Source: CAVSRC01 sp963798195 (lineage in GTDB: Bacteria > Pseudomonadota > Alphaproteobacteria > Rhizobiales > Kaistiaceae). From it: a stretch of DNA of 64,000 bases. Numbering within the stretch: the first letter of the stretch is position 1; each line of letters opens with the position of its first letter. The stretch covers positions 1 to 64,000 of the forward strand of contig CAWCSF010000007.1 of the NCBI GenBank assembly GCA_963798195.1. Direction: 5' to 3'. The position numbers and the translations under genes were made by a program. The notes beneath the pieces were generated by a model that saw only the letters and a program-made list of their open reading frames with translations, was not told the origin of the DNA and searched no databases. Shown here in pieces: positions 23,315 to 31,752 of this stretch.

Positions 23315-26257
23315 TTGGGCCCCCATTGCTATTCAGTGGTTTCCGCCGTTTACAACGTCGGACTCTATTTGGAGGACTATCTGAATTCGCTTGTCGTCCA
23401 AACGCTCGATTTCAAGACGCACATTCAGCTTATTTTGGTGGACGATGGCTCAACCGATAATTCACGGCGGATTATCCGGCGTTGGCTGAAGAAATATCCC
23501 GGCAATATCCAATACTACCGAATTCCGAATAGTGGGCCCGCCGCAGCCCGCAACGTCGGTCTCAGCCATGCCACTTGCAATTGGGTCACCTTTATCGACC
23601 CCGACGATTTCGTCGACCGCGAATATTTCGCGCGCGTAGACGCAACCATTGAGAAGAATCGGGAAGGGACGGTAGGCCTCGTATCTTGCGCCTTCGTTTT
23701 CTACAACGAAGTCACCCGCCAAACGCTTGACGGCCATCCGTTGCGGTTTCGGTTTGCCGCGGGCGAGGTTGAGCGTCCCATCAGGGACCTGGGTCGGTTC
23801 GTTCAGTTGAACGTCAACAGTGCTTTCTTCCGGCGCGATATCATTGAGGCGGCGGGCCTCAGGTTCGACGAGCGCGTGCGCCCGGTTTTCGAGGACGCAC
23901 ATTTCTGCGGGCGCTACCTCTTGCGAGCGCAGGACTCGCTCGCGGTCTTTGCGCCGGGAGCAGTCTACTATTATCGGCGGCGTTCGGACGGCACCTCGCT
24001 CCTCCAAACCGCGCCCGGCCGCCCTGAAATGTACGCGGACAAAGTGCGGTATGGTTACATCGGCCTCCTGAGGGAGGCAGCGCAACTTTGCGGGACGCCA
24101 CCCCGCCATATTCAATTCACCGTCTTGTACAGCCTGGGTTGGGACCTGGCTCGAATTGTCGACAACGCAGGCCCGATGCCTATCCTCTCTCAAGCACAGG
24201 AGGACGAATATGTTGCACTCCTCAAGGAAACCTTCGCCTTTATCGAAGTAGAAGCGGTTGTCGGCTACGATGTCTACGGCATGCCACTGGCGCATCGCAT
24301 CGGGCTGTTGAACCTGTTCAAGGCTGCGCCGCCGCCCACCCCAATAATCGAGGCGGCAGAATACGACTCGGCATTGCGGCTCCTCCGACTTGTCCATCCG
24401 AGCCACGACCGCAAGCCGCCCATCAGTTTCGAAGTGGATGGAATCGAGACCCAGCCGCTCTACCGCAAGGCGCGACGTTCGGACTTCCTCGGTCATGTAT
24501 TCCTCTGGGAGAACATTTCCTGGGTGCCCGCCAAGAGCGCCGCTTCGATTCGGGTCGTCGTCGGCGGCGCGGAGGCCCGGATCATCGTGAGAGGCAGGGA
24601 AATGAAGGTGCCCGCTTCGGTCTCGGCGATATCCGCTTCGCTGGGCCCGCGTGCACTTCCAGCGCCGCTTATGCCCAACTCCGTGCGCGAGATCCGCCGG
24701 CGGGCGCTGCTTCCCGAGTCTCGACAGACATTCAGGAACGCCTGGCTGTTCATGGACCGCGACTCCGTGGCCGATGACAGTGCCGAGTACCTCTACCGCC
24801 ATGTCAGGGAAAGTCTGCCCGGCACCAACGCCTGGTTCATTATCAGACGGGATACGCCAGACTGGGATCGCCTCGCCAGCGACGGGTTTCGTCTCATTCC
24901 GTTCAATGAGCCGGCACATGCCATCGCTTTGATGAACGCCCGGCACTTCATTTCATCGCAGGCTGACCACTACGTTCTCGGATACCTAGATGATCGACAC
25001 TTCGGAGACCTGCTGAATTACCGCTTTACCTTCCTTCAGCACGGCGTTTCGCGCGACGACATTTCCGGATGGCTCAATCCGCTCGGCATCGATCGCCTCG
25101 TCACCAGCACTCGGCAAGAATACGAGTCGATCGTAGGCGACGGCTCTCCATACAGGTTTACCGAGCGCGAATGCGTGCTTTCTGGCCTGCCAAGGCACGA
25201 TGCGCTTCTTTCGGCGCGAACCGGCCCCGACAACACAATTGTCATCATGCCGACATGGCGCTCATCACTCACCGGATCGGCGAAGGGAGCCGGCAACGAA
25301 CGCTCCGCGTCCCCTAAGTTTTTCGATTCGGAATTTGCAAGGCGCTGGAAGGAATTGCTCCACGCGCCGCGGCTTGCCGAACTGGCGCGTGAACTCATGC
25401 ACCGCATAGTCTTCGTTCCCCACCCAAACATCGAGCAATACCTCGCCCACTTCGACCTTCCGAAGGCAATCGAGATACGGCGCTTTGGAGAAAAAGAGCC
25501 CATTCAGGGCCTCTTTCGCTCTCTGTCCGCTCTCGTGACGGATTATTCGTCGAAGGCCTTCGACGCCGCGCTGCTTGGCAAGCCGGTCGTCTACTATCAA
25601 TTCGATCGCGAAAGGTTCTTCCGGGGGGAACATATCAGCCGCCCCGGATACTTCCACTACGAGACAGACGGGTTCGGCCCGGTCTGCATCGAGCAGCACG
25701 AACTGCTCGGTGCGTTGGAAAGAATGCTCAGGAACGGGCGTCCGGACGGCATCTACCGTGAACGAGCCGAGCGCACCCTGGTCTTCAGGGATGGGAAGAA
25801 CTGCGAGCGCGTCGTGGATGCCATACTAGCCATGGAGCGATCGGCGGGGGCCCGGCTTAAGGCGGCCCCGGTCGGCATCGTTTCCGCGTCGGCCTTCGGC
25901 GCGGCCCCGCGACCGCTGCGGAATTGCCTATTGCTCAGCGAGCCTGCGGAGATTGATGTAGACGGGCGCGGTAATCGACAAGCCCAGCGCGCGATCTTCT
26001 GCATCGATAACAGCGTCGTAGCTCGCGCCGCGCACTTCGCCTTCGCTTACCAGCAATTGTGCGAAGGACGGCAGCTTCCCGCGAACAAACTCACGGTTCT
26101 GCCCCAGTATTTTCGTGGGGCTGACATCCGGGTCGTAGATCGACAGATTCGCGCCGGCGTCGAGCAATCTGCGGGCCAGATCGACATGTGGACTCTCGCG
26201 CAGATCATCGCTGCCGACCTTGAAGGCCAAACCTATCAACAGGACATTGGCACCTGA
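23315..26257 (+). CDS. GT2 glycosyltransferase fused to CDP-glycerol glycerophosphotransferase-like domain
   Basis: 980 codons from TTG 23315, needed to include the conserved YSVVSAVYNVGLYLEDYL; GTG 23336 is an alternative. N-terminal GT-A domain (1 to about 220) has ILVDDGSTDNS, GPAAARNVGLSHATCNWVTF and IDPDDFVD. A middle linker (about 330-460) is unassigned. The C-terminal GT-B-like domain (about 480-830) has the TagF/TagB signature: FTFLQHGVSRDDISGWLN, VLSGLPRHDALL, RIVFVPHPN, ALVTDYSSKAFDAALLGKPV and VYYQFDRERFF. It may build or cap a polyol-phosphate-containing capsule. The last 330 bases run antisense through the next gene and look like a lost stop codon (see findings). Confidence 0.85.
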   Translation: MGPHCYSVVSAVYNVGLYLEDYLNSLVVQTLDFKTHIQLILVDDGSTDNSRRIIRRWLKKYPGNIQYYRIPNSGPAAARNVGLSHATCNWVTFIDPDDFVDREYFARVDATIEKNREGTVGLVSCAFVFYNEVTRQTLDGHPLRFRFAAGEVERPIRDLGRFVQLNVNSAFFRRDIIEAAGLRFDERVRPVFEDAHFCGRYLLRAQDSLAVFAPGAVYYYRRRSDGTSLLQTAPGRPEMYADKVRYGYIGLLREAAQLCGTPPRHIQFTVLYSLGWDLARIVDNAGPMPILSQAQEDEYVALLKETFAFIEVEAVVGYDVYGMPLAHRIGLLNLFKAAPPPTPIIEAAEYDSALRLLRLVHPSHDRKPPISFEVDGIETQPLYRKARRSDFLGHVFLWENISWVPAKSAASIRVVVGGAEARIIVRGREMKVPASVSAISASLGPRALPAPLMPNSVREIRRRALLPESRQTFRNAWLFMDRDSVADDSAEYLYRHVRESLPGTNAWFIIRRDTPDWDRLASDGFRLIPFNEPAHAIALMNARHFISSQADHYVLGYLDDRHFGDLLNYRFTFLQHGVSRDDISGWLNPLGIDRLVTSTRQEYESIVGDGSPYRFTERECVLSGLPRHDALLSARTGPDNTIVIMPTWRSSLTGSAKGAGNERSASPKFFDSEFARRWKELLHAPRLAELARELMHRIVFVPHPNIEQYLAHFDLPKAIEIRRFGEKEPIQGLFRSLSALVTDYSSKAFDAALLGKPVVYYQFDRERFFRGEHISRPGYFHYETDGFGPVCIEQHELLGALERMLRNGRPDGIYRERAERTLVFRDGKNCERVVDAILAMERSAGARLKAAPVGIVSASAFGAAPRPLRNCLLLSEPAEIDVDGRGNRQAQRAIFCIDNSVVARAAHFAFAYQQLCEGRQLPANKLTVLPQYFRGADIRVVDRQIRAGVEQSAGQIDMWTLAQIIAADLEGQTYQQDIGT

Positions 26258-27205
26258 ACCAATCCGGCGCAGGCAATAGTCCGCCATGAAATCCTTGTGA
26301 ACCTCATTGGACGGGATGACCGACCGAATAAGTGGAACGTCGACGCCAGCATCAGTGGCGAGCGATACAAGCGCCCTGAGATCCTTCGGCAGGCACGAGC
26401 CACCGAACGCCGGGCCGGGCGTCATGTACGCGGAGGAGATATTCAGCGTGGTATCCGTGACGAACAATTCATGGATCTTTCCGACATCGATGCCCTTGCG
26501 AGCGCACAGGCGGCCATACTCGTTTGCAAACGCCACCTTCGTCGCATGCCAGGCGTTGTCGACCAGCTTCACGATTTCCGCCTCGCTGAACTCTGTAATG
26601 AATGTCGGCGCCTCTATCTGCCGGTTGAGTTCAGCCAGTCGCGAGGAGGGCCTGCCGTCGGCCGTTCCCACCACAATCCTGCTGGGGCGCAAGAAATCAT
26701 CGATCGCAGTACCCTCACGCGTAAACTCCGGATTGTAGATCAGTTCCACTCGGTCGCGGAACGTCTCGCCGAAGGTCCTTTCAAAGATCGGTACCACCAG
26801 ACCAGCCATTGAGCCGGGTACCATCGTGCTTCGATATGCAACGGTCAGGCGCTCCAGATGCGGCGCGCTGACGAGGGCCCGGGCGAGCTCAATCGTCACC
26901 TCGGCAACGTGACTCATGTCGTGTGAGCCGTCTGGTGCGGTAGGCGTTCCGACGCACACGAAAGCGATGTCACATCCGGCAACGTCGGCTGCAGCAGCAT
27001 CGGGAAAAACCGCCCACCGTCCCGCCGCCAGCCCGCGCGCCAGTCTCTCCTCAACGCCTGGTTCCGCTATCGGCGAATGACCATCCCGGAGTTGGCGCAG
27101 CTTGGCAGAGTTCGGCTCGACGCCAACCACCTCATGGCCCTGCTCCAGGAGGCAACTCGCGCCGGTGAGACCGACATAGCCAAGTCCCAGAATACCAATT
27201 CTCAT
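25928..27205 (-). CDS. UDP-glucose/GDP-mannose 6-dehydrogenase family protein (AlgD-like)
   Basis: 425 aa from ATG 27205; a TTG at 27220 would add five residues. The Rossmann motif GILGLGYVGL is at the N-terminus. Catalytic Cys is in PAFGGSCLPKDLRALV, the segment FANEYGRLC and the C-terminal LIGLAFKVGSDDLRESPHVD match the family, and the pattern is closer to AlgD-type GDP-mannose dehydrogenase than to typical Ugd. It would give GDP-mannuronate or UDP-glucuronate for an acidic polysaccharide. Its 3' end lies within the convergent GT2 reading frame; the dehydrogenase frame is coding up to its last residues (LRRLAEQ). Confidence 0.88.
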   Translation of the reverse strand: MRIGILGLGYVGLTGASCLLEQGHEVVGVEPNSAKLRQLRDGHSPIAEPGVEERLARGLAAGRWAVFPDAAAADVAGCDIAFVCVGTPTAPDGSHDMSHVAEVTIELARALVSAPHLERLTVAYRSTMVPGSMAGLVVPIFERTFGETFRDRVELIYNPEFTREGTAIDDFLRPSRIVVGTADGRPSSRLAELNRQIEAPTFITEFSEAEIVKLVDNAWHATKVAFANEYGRLCARKGIDVGKIHELFVTDTTLNISSAYMTPGPAFGGSCLPKDLRALVSLATDAGVDVPLIRSVIPSNEVHKDFMADYCLRRIGSGANVLLIGLAFKVGSDDLRESPHVDLARRLLDAGANLSIYDPDVSPTKILGQNREFVRGKLPSFAQLLVSEGEVRGASYDAVIDAEDRALGLSITAPVYINLRRLAEQ

Positions 27206-27401
27206 GAAGTGGCGTGCCAATCTCTCACAGCGTAGCCTTGGCTAGATTGGCATGGACCAGGCGCACCGACTACTCCCGTATGAAATGCAGTCGCCCGAGA
27301 ATCAAACACCCGCCGTATCGGCTTGACCTTCTACCCGGCAATGCCACTGTCCCGCGGTCGTTCTTTCGCGTAATAACTGCGGCGGCCCGAGACGTCCCCA
27401 T

Positions 27402-29087
27402 ATGAAAACGCTGGTAATTCAATCTTTTAGGCCATCCGCCGTGCCGCGGTGGATAGAGCGATGCATCGCCAGCGTCCGCGATTGGGCGCAGTCCCAAGGT
27501 TTCGACTACCGCCTGTTCGACGACAGCGTTTTCGCCCTGTGCGGCGCCGACTACCTCGCACGGGCCGGCAACAATATGCGCGCCATCATGAACCTGGCGC
27601 GCCTCGAACTGGTGAAGGACGCGCACGAAAGCGGTTACGATCGCGCGATCTGGATTGATGCTGACGTCCTTGTCTTTCACCCTCAGCTCTTCAGGATCAA
27701 TGTTCTCGAGCGCTATGCATTCGTCCGCGAGACTTGGGTGACCCGGACGCCCGATCGCTGGCGCGCATTTCAACACGTAAACAACAGCGTCTTCGTTTGC
27801 ATGAAGGGCGAGCCCGATCTCGAAATGCTGATCGCGCTTGTCCGCCACATCGGCGTTCATCGGTCCATCACAAAGTCGTTTCAAACCGGCACCTATCTGC
27901 TTACCGGACTGGAGAAGAGCCTCGGCTTCGAGACGCTCGATGACGTGGGCATGTTCAGCAATCACGTCGTGCTGGCATTGGCTCGCAACGAGGATCCTGC
28001 GGTGTCGGCCCAGGCCATTGGCCACGGAACCCCGGTCTTTGCGGCCAACCTTTGTGCATCGGACCGTGATTCACCGATCGTGTCCGAGCGCCAGGCCGAT
28101 CTGGTCGTCGACCGTCTTTTGCAATCCCAGGGCAGCATCGTAAATCGATGGCTTCTCAATTCTCCTGACAACCTGCTGCACGCGCGCCCCAAGCCCGGAA
28201 TGGCCGCTCTCTTTCCTCACGAAGTAAATGTCCGTCTTCAGTTCCGGCAGAAGCACGGTCGCGATCCGGATCTCGCGCATCCAAAGACGTTCAACGAGAA
28301 AGTAACAGCGAGAAAACTCAATCTGACTGATCACATCTATCAAATGACGGCAGACAAGTTTGCGGTTCGGGCGTTTGTCGCGGAGCGGGTCGGCGACTCC
28401 GTTTTGATACCGCAGTATCAGGTCGTGGACCGCGCCGAAGACCTCGACATGGATGCGCTTCCGCAACAGTTCATCCTTAAGCCAACGCACGGTAGCGGCT
28501 GGCGAGAGATCGTTTTCGACAAGTCTGCCATCGATCGCGACGCCGTGCGGGCGACGATGCGAAAATGGCTGCGATTGAATTTCTTCGACACGTACTTCGA
28601 GATCCATTACCGCAATATTCCGCGGCGGATTGTTGCCGAGCGCCTTTTACTGAATGCCGGTGGACTACCGAACGGCTACATGTTCTTCGTCTTTCGTGGT
28701 CGCGTGCGGGTGATTTCCGTCTGCCTGGACCACGGCAGCCCAAACATGTCCATTACCCGCTTCGACCCCACCTGGCGGCGTCTGATCGTGGCCGGTAACC
28801 GCCAGACCGCAAAGGACGTTGCACCCCCTTCGCGGCTGAGAGAAATGCTCGAAGTTGCCGAGAAACTCGGTGCGGGATTCGATTTCGTGCGCGTCGATCT
28901 CTACTGCGTGGAAGATCGGGTGTGGTTTGGGGAAATGACGCACACCCCAGCCGCCGGGCTCAGCGCGCTGAACCCGCCTGAATTCGATGTCGACCTTGGC
29001 CGGATATGGGATGTAGGCGGTCCGCTTCCTGACAAGTATTACGCGCCAGGAAAGCGCTCCATGTTCGCCGTCGGCGGATCGCGATGA
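27402..29087 (+). CDS. Glycosyltransferase-like / TupA-like ATP-grasp fusion protein
   Basis: 561 aa. The N-terminal part (1 to about 250) resembles nucleotide-diphospho-sugar transferases: MKTLVIQSFRPSAVPRWIER, YDRAIWIDADVLVFHP with a DAD metal-binding motif, and NNSVFVCMKG. The C-terminal part (about 280-545) matches TupA-like ATP-grasp enzymes: HPKTFNEKVTARKLN, DKFAVRAFVAERVGD, QQFILKPTHGSGW (ATP-grasp loop), RRIVAERLLL and a metal-binding stretch DFVRVDLYCVEDRVWFGEM. TupA-like enzymes ligate amino acids or acids to polysaccharides, such as teichuronopeptides. One polypeptide may thus add a sugar and ligate a residue to it. It ends in ATGATGG, shared with the next start. Confidence 0.78.
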   Translation: MKTLVIQSFRPSAVPRWIERCIASVRDWAQSQGFDYRLFDDSVFALCGADYLARAGNNMRAIMNLARLELVKDAHESGYDRAIWIDADVLVFHPQLFRINVLERYAFVRETWVTRTPDRWRAFQHVNNSVFVCMKGEPDLEMLIALVRHIGVHRSITKSFQTGTYLLTGLEKSLGFETLDDVGMFSNHVVLALARNEDPAVSAQAIGHGTPVFAANLCASDRDSPIVSERQADLVVDRLLQSQGSIVNRWLLNSPDNLLHARPKPGMAALFPHEVNVRLQFRQKHGRDPDLAHPKTFNEKVTARKLNLTDHIYQMTADKFAVRAFVAERVGDSVLIPQYQVVDRAEDLDMDALPQQFILKPTHGSGWREIVFDKSAIDRDAVRATMRKWLRLNFFDTYFEIHYRNIPRRIVAERLLLNAGGLPNGYMFFVFRGRVRVISVCLDHGSPNMSITRFDPTWRRLIVAGNRQTAKDVAPPSRLREMLEVAEKLGAGFDFVRVDLYCVEDRVWFGEMTHTPAAGLSALNPPEFDVDLGRIWDVGGPLPDKYYAPGKRSMFAVGGSR

Positions 29088-29983
29088 TGGGAACCATCCA
29101 CAACTCGTCTCCGAAGGCCGCGGGCGGAGCAAATCCGATGGGCCGATCAGGGGAATCCCACGCTCTCAAGGTTCGCGGTGTCGGCATGTCCTATCCGACC
29201 GCGGACGGGGCAGTCGAAGCCGTTCGCGATATCACCTTCGACGTACATCCGGGCGAACTTGTCGCCGTGATTGGGCCGTCAGGATGCGGCAAGACGACCC
29301 TCGTTCACATCATCGGCGGCCTCCTCGCGGGCTTTACGGGCGATGTCCTGATCGACGAACAAAGTGTGCGAGCCGGGCGCCGGGCCGTCGGCATGGTCTT
29401 TCAAGAGGAATCGACTTTTCCCTGGCTGACGACACTTGGCAACATCGCGTTTCCGCTCGAAGCTCAGGGCATTCCGAAGAAGGAAAGACTCGAACGCGCC
29501 CGCTATTTTCTGCATCTTGTGGGGCTCGATGGCTTTGGCGAACGATACCCCTCCGAGCTTTCAGGAGGCATGCGACAGCGCACCGCCCTTGCACGCACGC
29601 TTGCGTTCGAGCCGAAGGTGCTGCTTCTCGACGAGCCGTTTGCGGCTCTCGATTCCCAGACCCGCATTCTCGTCGGCGACAAGGTGCTCCGCATTCAGCA
29701 AGAGCTATCGCAAACCACGCTTCTGATTACGCACAACCTGACAGAGGCAGTGCAACTGGCCGACCGGGTCGTTGTGCTCACCTATAGGCCGGGTCGGGTA
29801 AAGCGCATCATAGCCATCGACCTGCCTCGACCGCGAACACCCGACATTGTCGGGAGCGAGCAGTTCGGGCACCTCGTGGGCACGATCTGGAACGACCTGA
29901 AAGAGGAAGCGACCCGTGGCATGAGCGACCCCGAAACGGCGCTCGCGCACGAGTCCCATGAAACAGCAACCGTCCAGCTCTGA
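29084..29983 (+). CDS. NitT/TauT-family ABC transporter ATP-binding protein
   Basis: 299 aa, ATG at 29084 overlapping the previous stop; 29087 is an equal alternative. An unconserved lead of about 28 residues precedes KVRGVGMSYP. Walker A GPSGCGKTT, Q-loop VFQEESTFPWLTTLGNIAFPL, signature LSGGMRQRTALARTL, Walker B VLLLDEPFAALD and His-loop LLITHNLTEAV identify the SsuB/TauB/NrtD type. With the binding protein and two permeases that follow it makes a complete importer. Regulation is unknown. Its coupling to an ATP-grasp fusion is unusual. Confidence 0.92.
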   Translation: MMGTIHNSSPKAAGGANPMGRSGESHALKVRGVGMSYPTADGAVEAVRDITFDVHPGELVAVIGPSGCGKTTLVHIIGGLLAGFTGDVLIDEQSVRAGRRAVGMVFQEESTFPWLTTLGNIAFPLEAQGIPKKERLERARYFLHLVGLDGFGERYPSELSGGMRQRTALARTLAFEPKVLLLDEPFAALDSQTRILVGDKVLRIQQELSQTTLLITHNLTEAVQLADRVVVLTYRPGRVKRIIAIDLPRPRTPDIVGSEQFGHLVGTIWNDLKEEATRGMSDPETALAHESHETATVQL

Positions 29984-30016
29984 GCGCGAGCGCTGGCTTA
30001 CCTGGGAGTGTTCACG

Positions 30017-30988
30017 ATGAGACATGCCTTTCTGCCGGCAGTTGCTTTTGGCGCCCTTACTTTCTGGATCAACGGCGCGCTTGCCACCGACAAGTTCGTT
30101 GTTGCCGTGACGTCGCCGACCGGCTGGGATTCCGCTGTCGTTGATTACGGAAAGCGAAACGGTTTTTTCGCCGAAAAGGATATCGACGCCGACGTGGCGG
30201 CAACCGATGCGGTAAGTCAGAATCTTCAGGCCGTGATCGCCGGAAGCGCCGATATCGGCATTGTTTCGCTGCCCATTTTCATTTCCGCGGCCATGCAGGG
30301 CGCTCCGGTAAAGATGATCGCGTCGGCCTTCAAGGGAACACCGGACTACCTCTGGTACGTCCGGTCTGACCTGCCGATACACTCGTTTCGTGACGTGACC
30401 GAAAAGACAAGAATCGGGACGTCCTTTCTGGGGTCAACGGGCGAGATTCTCACGCGCGAAATGCTGGCTCAGTACGGCACAACGGCGACCGTCATCGGGG
30501 TCGGCAGCGGTGGCGCGGCGAGCATGACGCAGGTGATGACCGGTCAGTTGGACATGGCGACTGACGGCAACGGCCTCCTGGGCGTGCCGCAGTATGCCAG
30601 CGGCGAAGTGCGTCCAATCGCATATGGCAGTGAGATTGAAGTCATGAACAACGTCACCGTGCGGGGCTTCATCGTCAATGCGGACACCCTGACCGCGCGG
30701 AGGGATGCACTGGTGCGCTTTCTTCAGGCCTACCAGAAGACAGTTGACTGGATGTACGCAGATCCACGTGCGGTTCAGTGGTTCGCCGAGGGCACGCAAA
30801 GCACTCTCGCCGAAGCGACGCGTGTGCGCGACCACAGCTATCCTCCCGGGCACCTGAATGTCGAGGACGTTACCGGTCTTGAGGTGACGTTGAGGCAGAG
30901 TCTGGCTTACAAGCGAATCGAGCGGTCGCCGACCGATGCGGAACTGGCAAACATGTTCCAGATGGTCTGGGCCCGCCCAATGCAATGA
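30017..30988 (+). CDS. ABC transporter substrate-binding protein, NMT1/THI5-like (NitT/TauT family)
   Basis: 323 aa from ATG 30017, with GGGAG eight bases before it. A signal peptide (MRHAFLPAVAFGALTFWINGALA, cleavage near ALA-TD) leads into a type II binding-protein fold: KNGFFAEKDIDADVAATDA-like helix 1, LQAVIAGSADIGIVSLP, and TRIGTSFLGSTGEILTREML. Cargo of this family ranges from sulfonates, nitrate and bicarbonate to thiamine precursors and aromatic acids. Cargo here is not predictable; the importer is coupled to an ATP-grasp ligase, so it may carry the molecule that is ligated. Confidence 0.88.
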   Translation: MRHAFLPAVAFGALTFWINGALATDKFVVAVTSPTGWDSAVVDYGKRNGFFAEKDIDADVAATDAVSQNLQAVIAGSADIGIVSLPIFISAAMQGAPVKMIASAFKGTPDYLWYVRSDLPIHSFRDVTEKTRIGTSFLGSTGEILTREMLAQYGTTATVIGVGSGGAASMTQVMTGQLDMATDGNGLLGVPQYASGEVRPIAYGSEIEVMNNVTVRGFIVNADTLTARRDALVRFLQAYQKTVDWMYADPRAVQWFAEGTQSTLAEATRVRDHSYPPGHLNVEDVTGLEVTLRQSLAYKRIERSPTDAELANMFQMVWARPMQ

Positions 30989-31752
30989 TGCGCGAGAAGA
31001 CTGTCCGGTTTCGCCCGAGCGCGCCCCTCCGCACCTTTGCGGTAATTCTCGCGATTTTCTCCGTCTGGCAGGTGGTGACGGGCACGGGGCTGGTCAGCAT
31101 TTTTCTTCTTCCCTCACCGGTGCAGATTGCGGCGGCTTTTCCGAAGTTGTTTGTCGAGGAGGGACTTCTCTGGCGCCTCGTGTTGACTGCCGGGGAAGTG
31201 GTCGCGGCCGCCGGCATCGCAATCCTGCTCGGCGGCGTGATCGGCTGGACCTTCTATCAAAGCGCCGACGCGTGGCGCGCCTTCAGCGGATGGGTGGTTG
31301 GCCTCAACGCCGCTCCAACGATCCTGCTGTATCCCCTTCTGATGGTTTTCTTCGGCCGGGGTTCAGGGGCGGTCATCTTCCTCGGTGCGCTCGGCGGACT
31401 GCCTTCCGTCATCCTGAAGACACGCGAGTCGTTTGCTTCCGTTCCACCCGTGCTGATCAATGTTGGACGAAGCTTCAATCTGGCGCCGACGCGCCTCTTC
31501 GTGTCGATACACTTGCCGGCAGCCGCTCCGGTTCTGGCAGCCGGCATTCGGCTCGGCGTCGCCTACGCCACGGTCGCGGTGATCGGCGCCGAGTTCCTCA
31601 CCGGATCCGGCGGGCTTGGCGCTCTTATTCCCGACCTTGCCGATCGGTACCAGCTCGCTTCCATGTACGGGACTATCCTTGTGGTAATTTTTACGAGCGG
31701 CGCGCTGGTCGCTGCCATGAAGCGAGTCGAGCGATGGCTGTGGCAGAACTGA
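30985..31752 (+). CDS. ABC transporter permease, SsuC/TauC type (first)
   Basis: 255 aa, ATG 30985 overlapping the previous stop (ATGA). About six hydrophobic segments; the EAA motif region is RESFASVPPVLINVGRSFNLAPTRLFVSIHLPAAAPVL, and GLGALIPDLADRYQLASMYGTILVV is a usual SsuC C-terminus. It is distinct from the next permease, so the channel is a heterodimer, less common than the homodimer of sulfonate transporters. The downstream permease starts 19 bases before its stop. Confidence 0.9.
   Translation: MMREKTVRFRPSAPLRTFAVILAIFSVWQVVTGTGLVSIFLLPSPVQIAAAFPKLFVEEGLLWRLVLTAGEVVAAAGIAILLGGVIGWTFYQSADAWRAFSGWVVGLNAAPTILLYPLLMVFFGRGSGAVIFLGALGGLPSVILKTRESFASVPPVLINVGRSFNLAPTRLFVSIHLPAAAPVLAAGIRLGVAYATVAVIGAEFLTGSGGLGALIPDLADRYQLASMYGTILVVIFTSGALVAAMKRVERWLWQN

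Noticed and set aside
23462..24946. Minus-strand open frame of 494 codons
   Set aside because: Antisense to the GT2 domain, whose motifs are clear on the plus strand.
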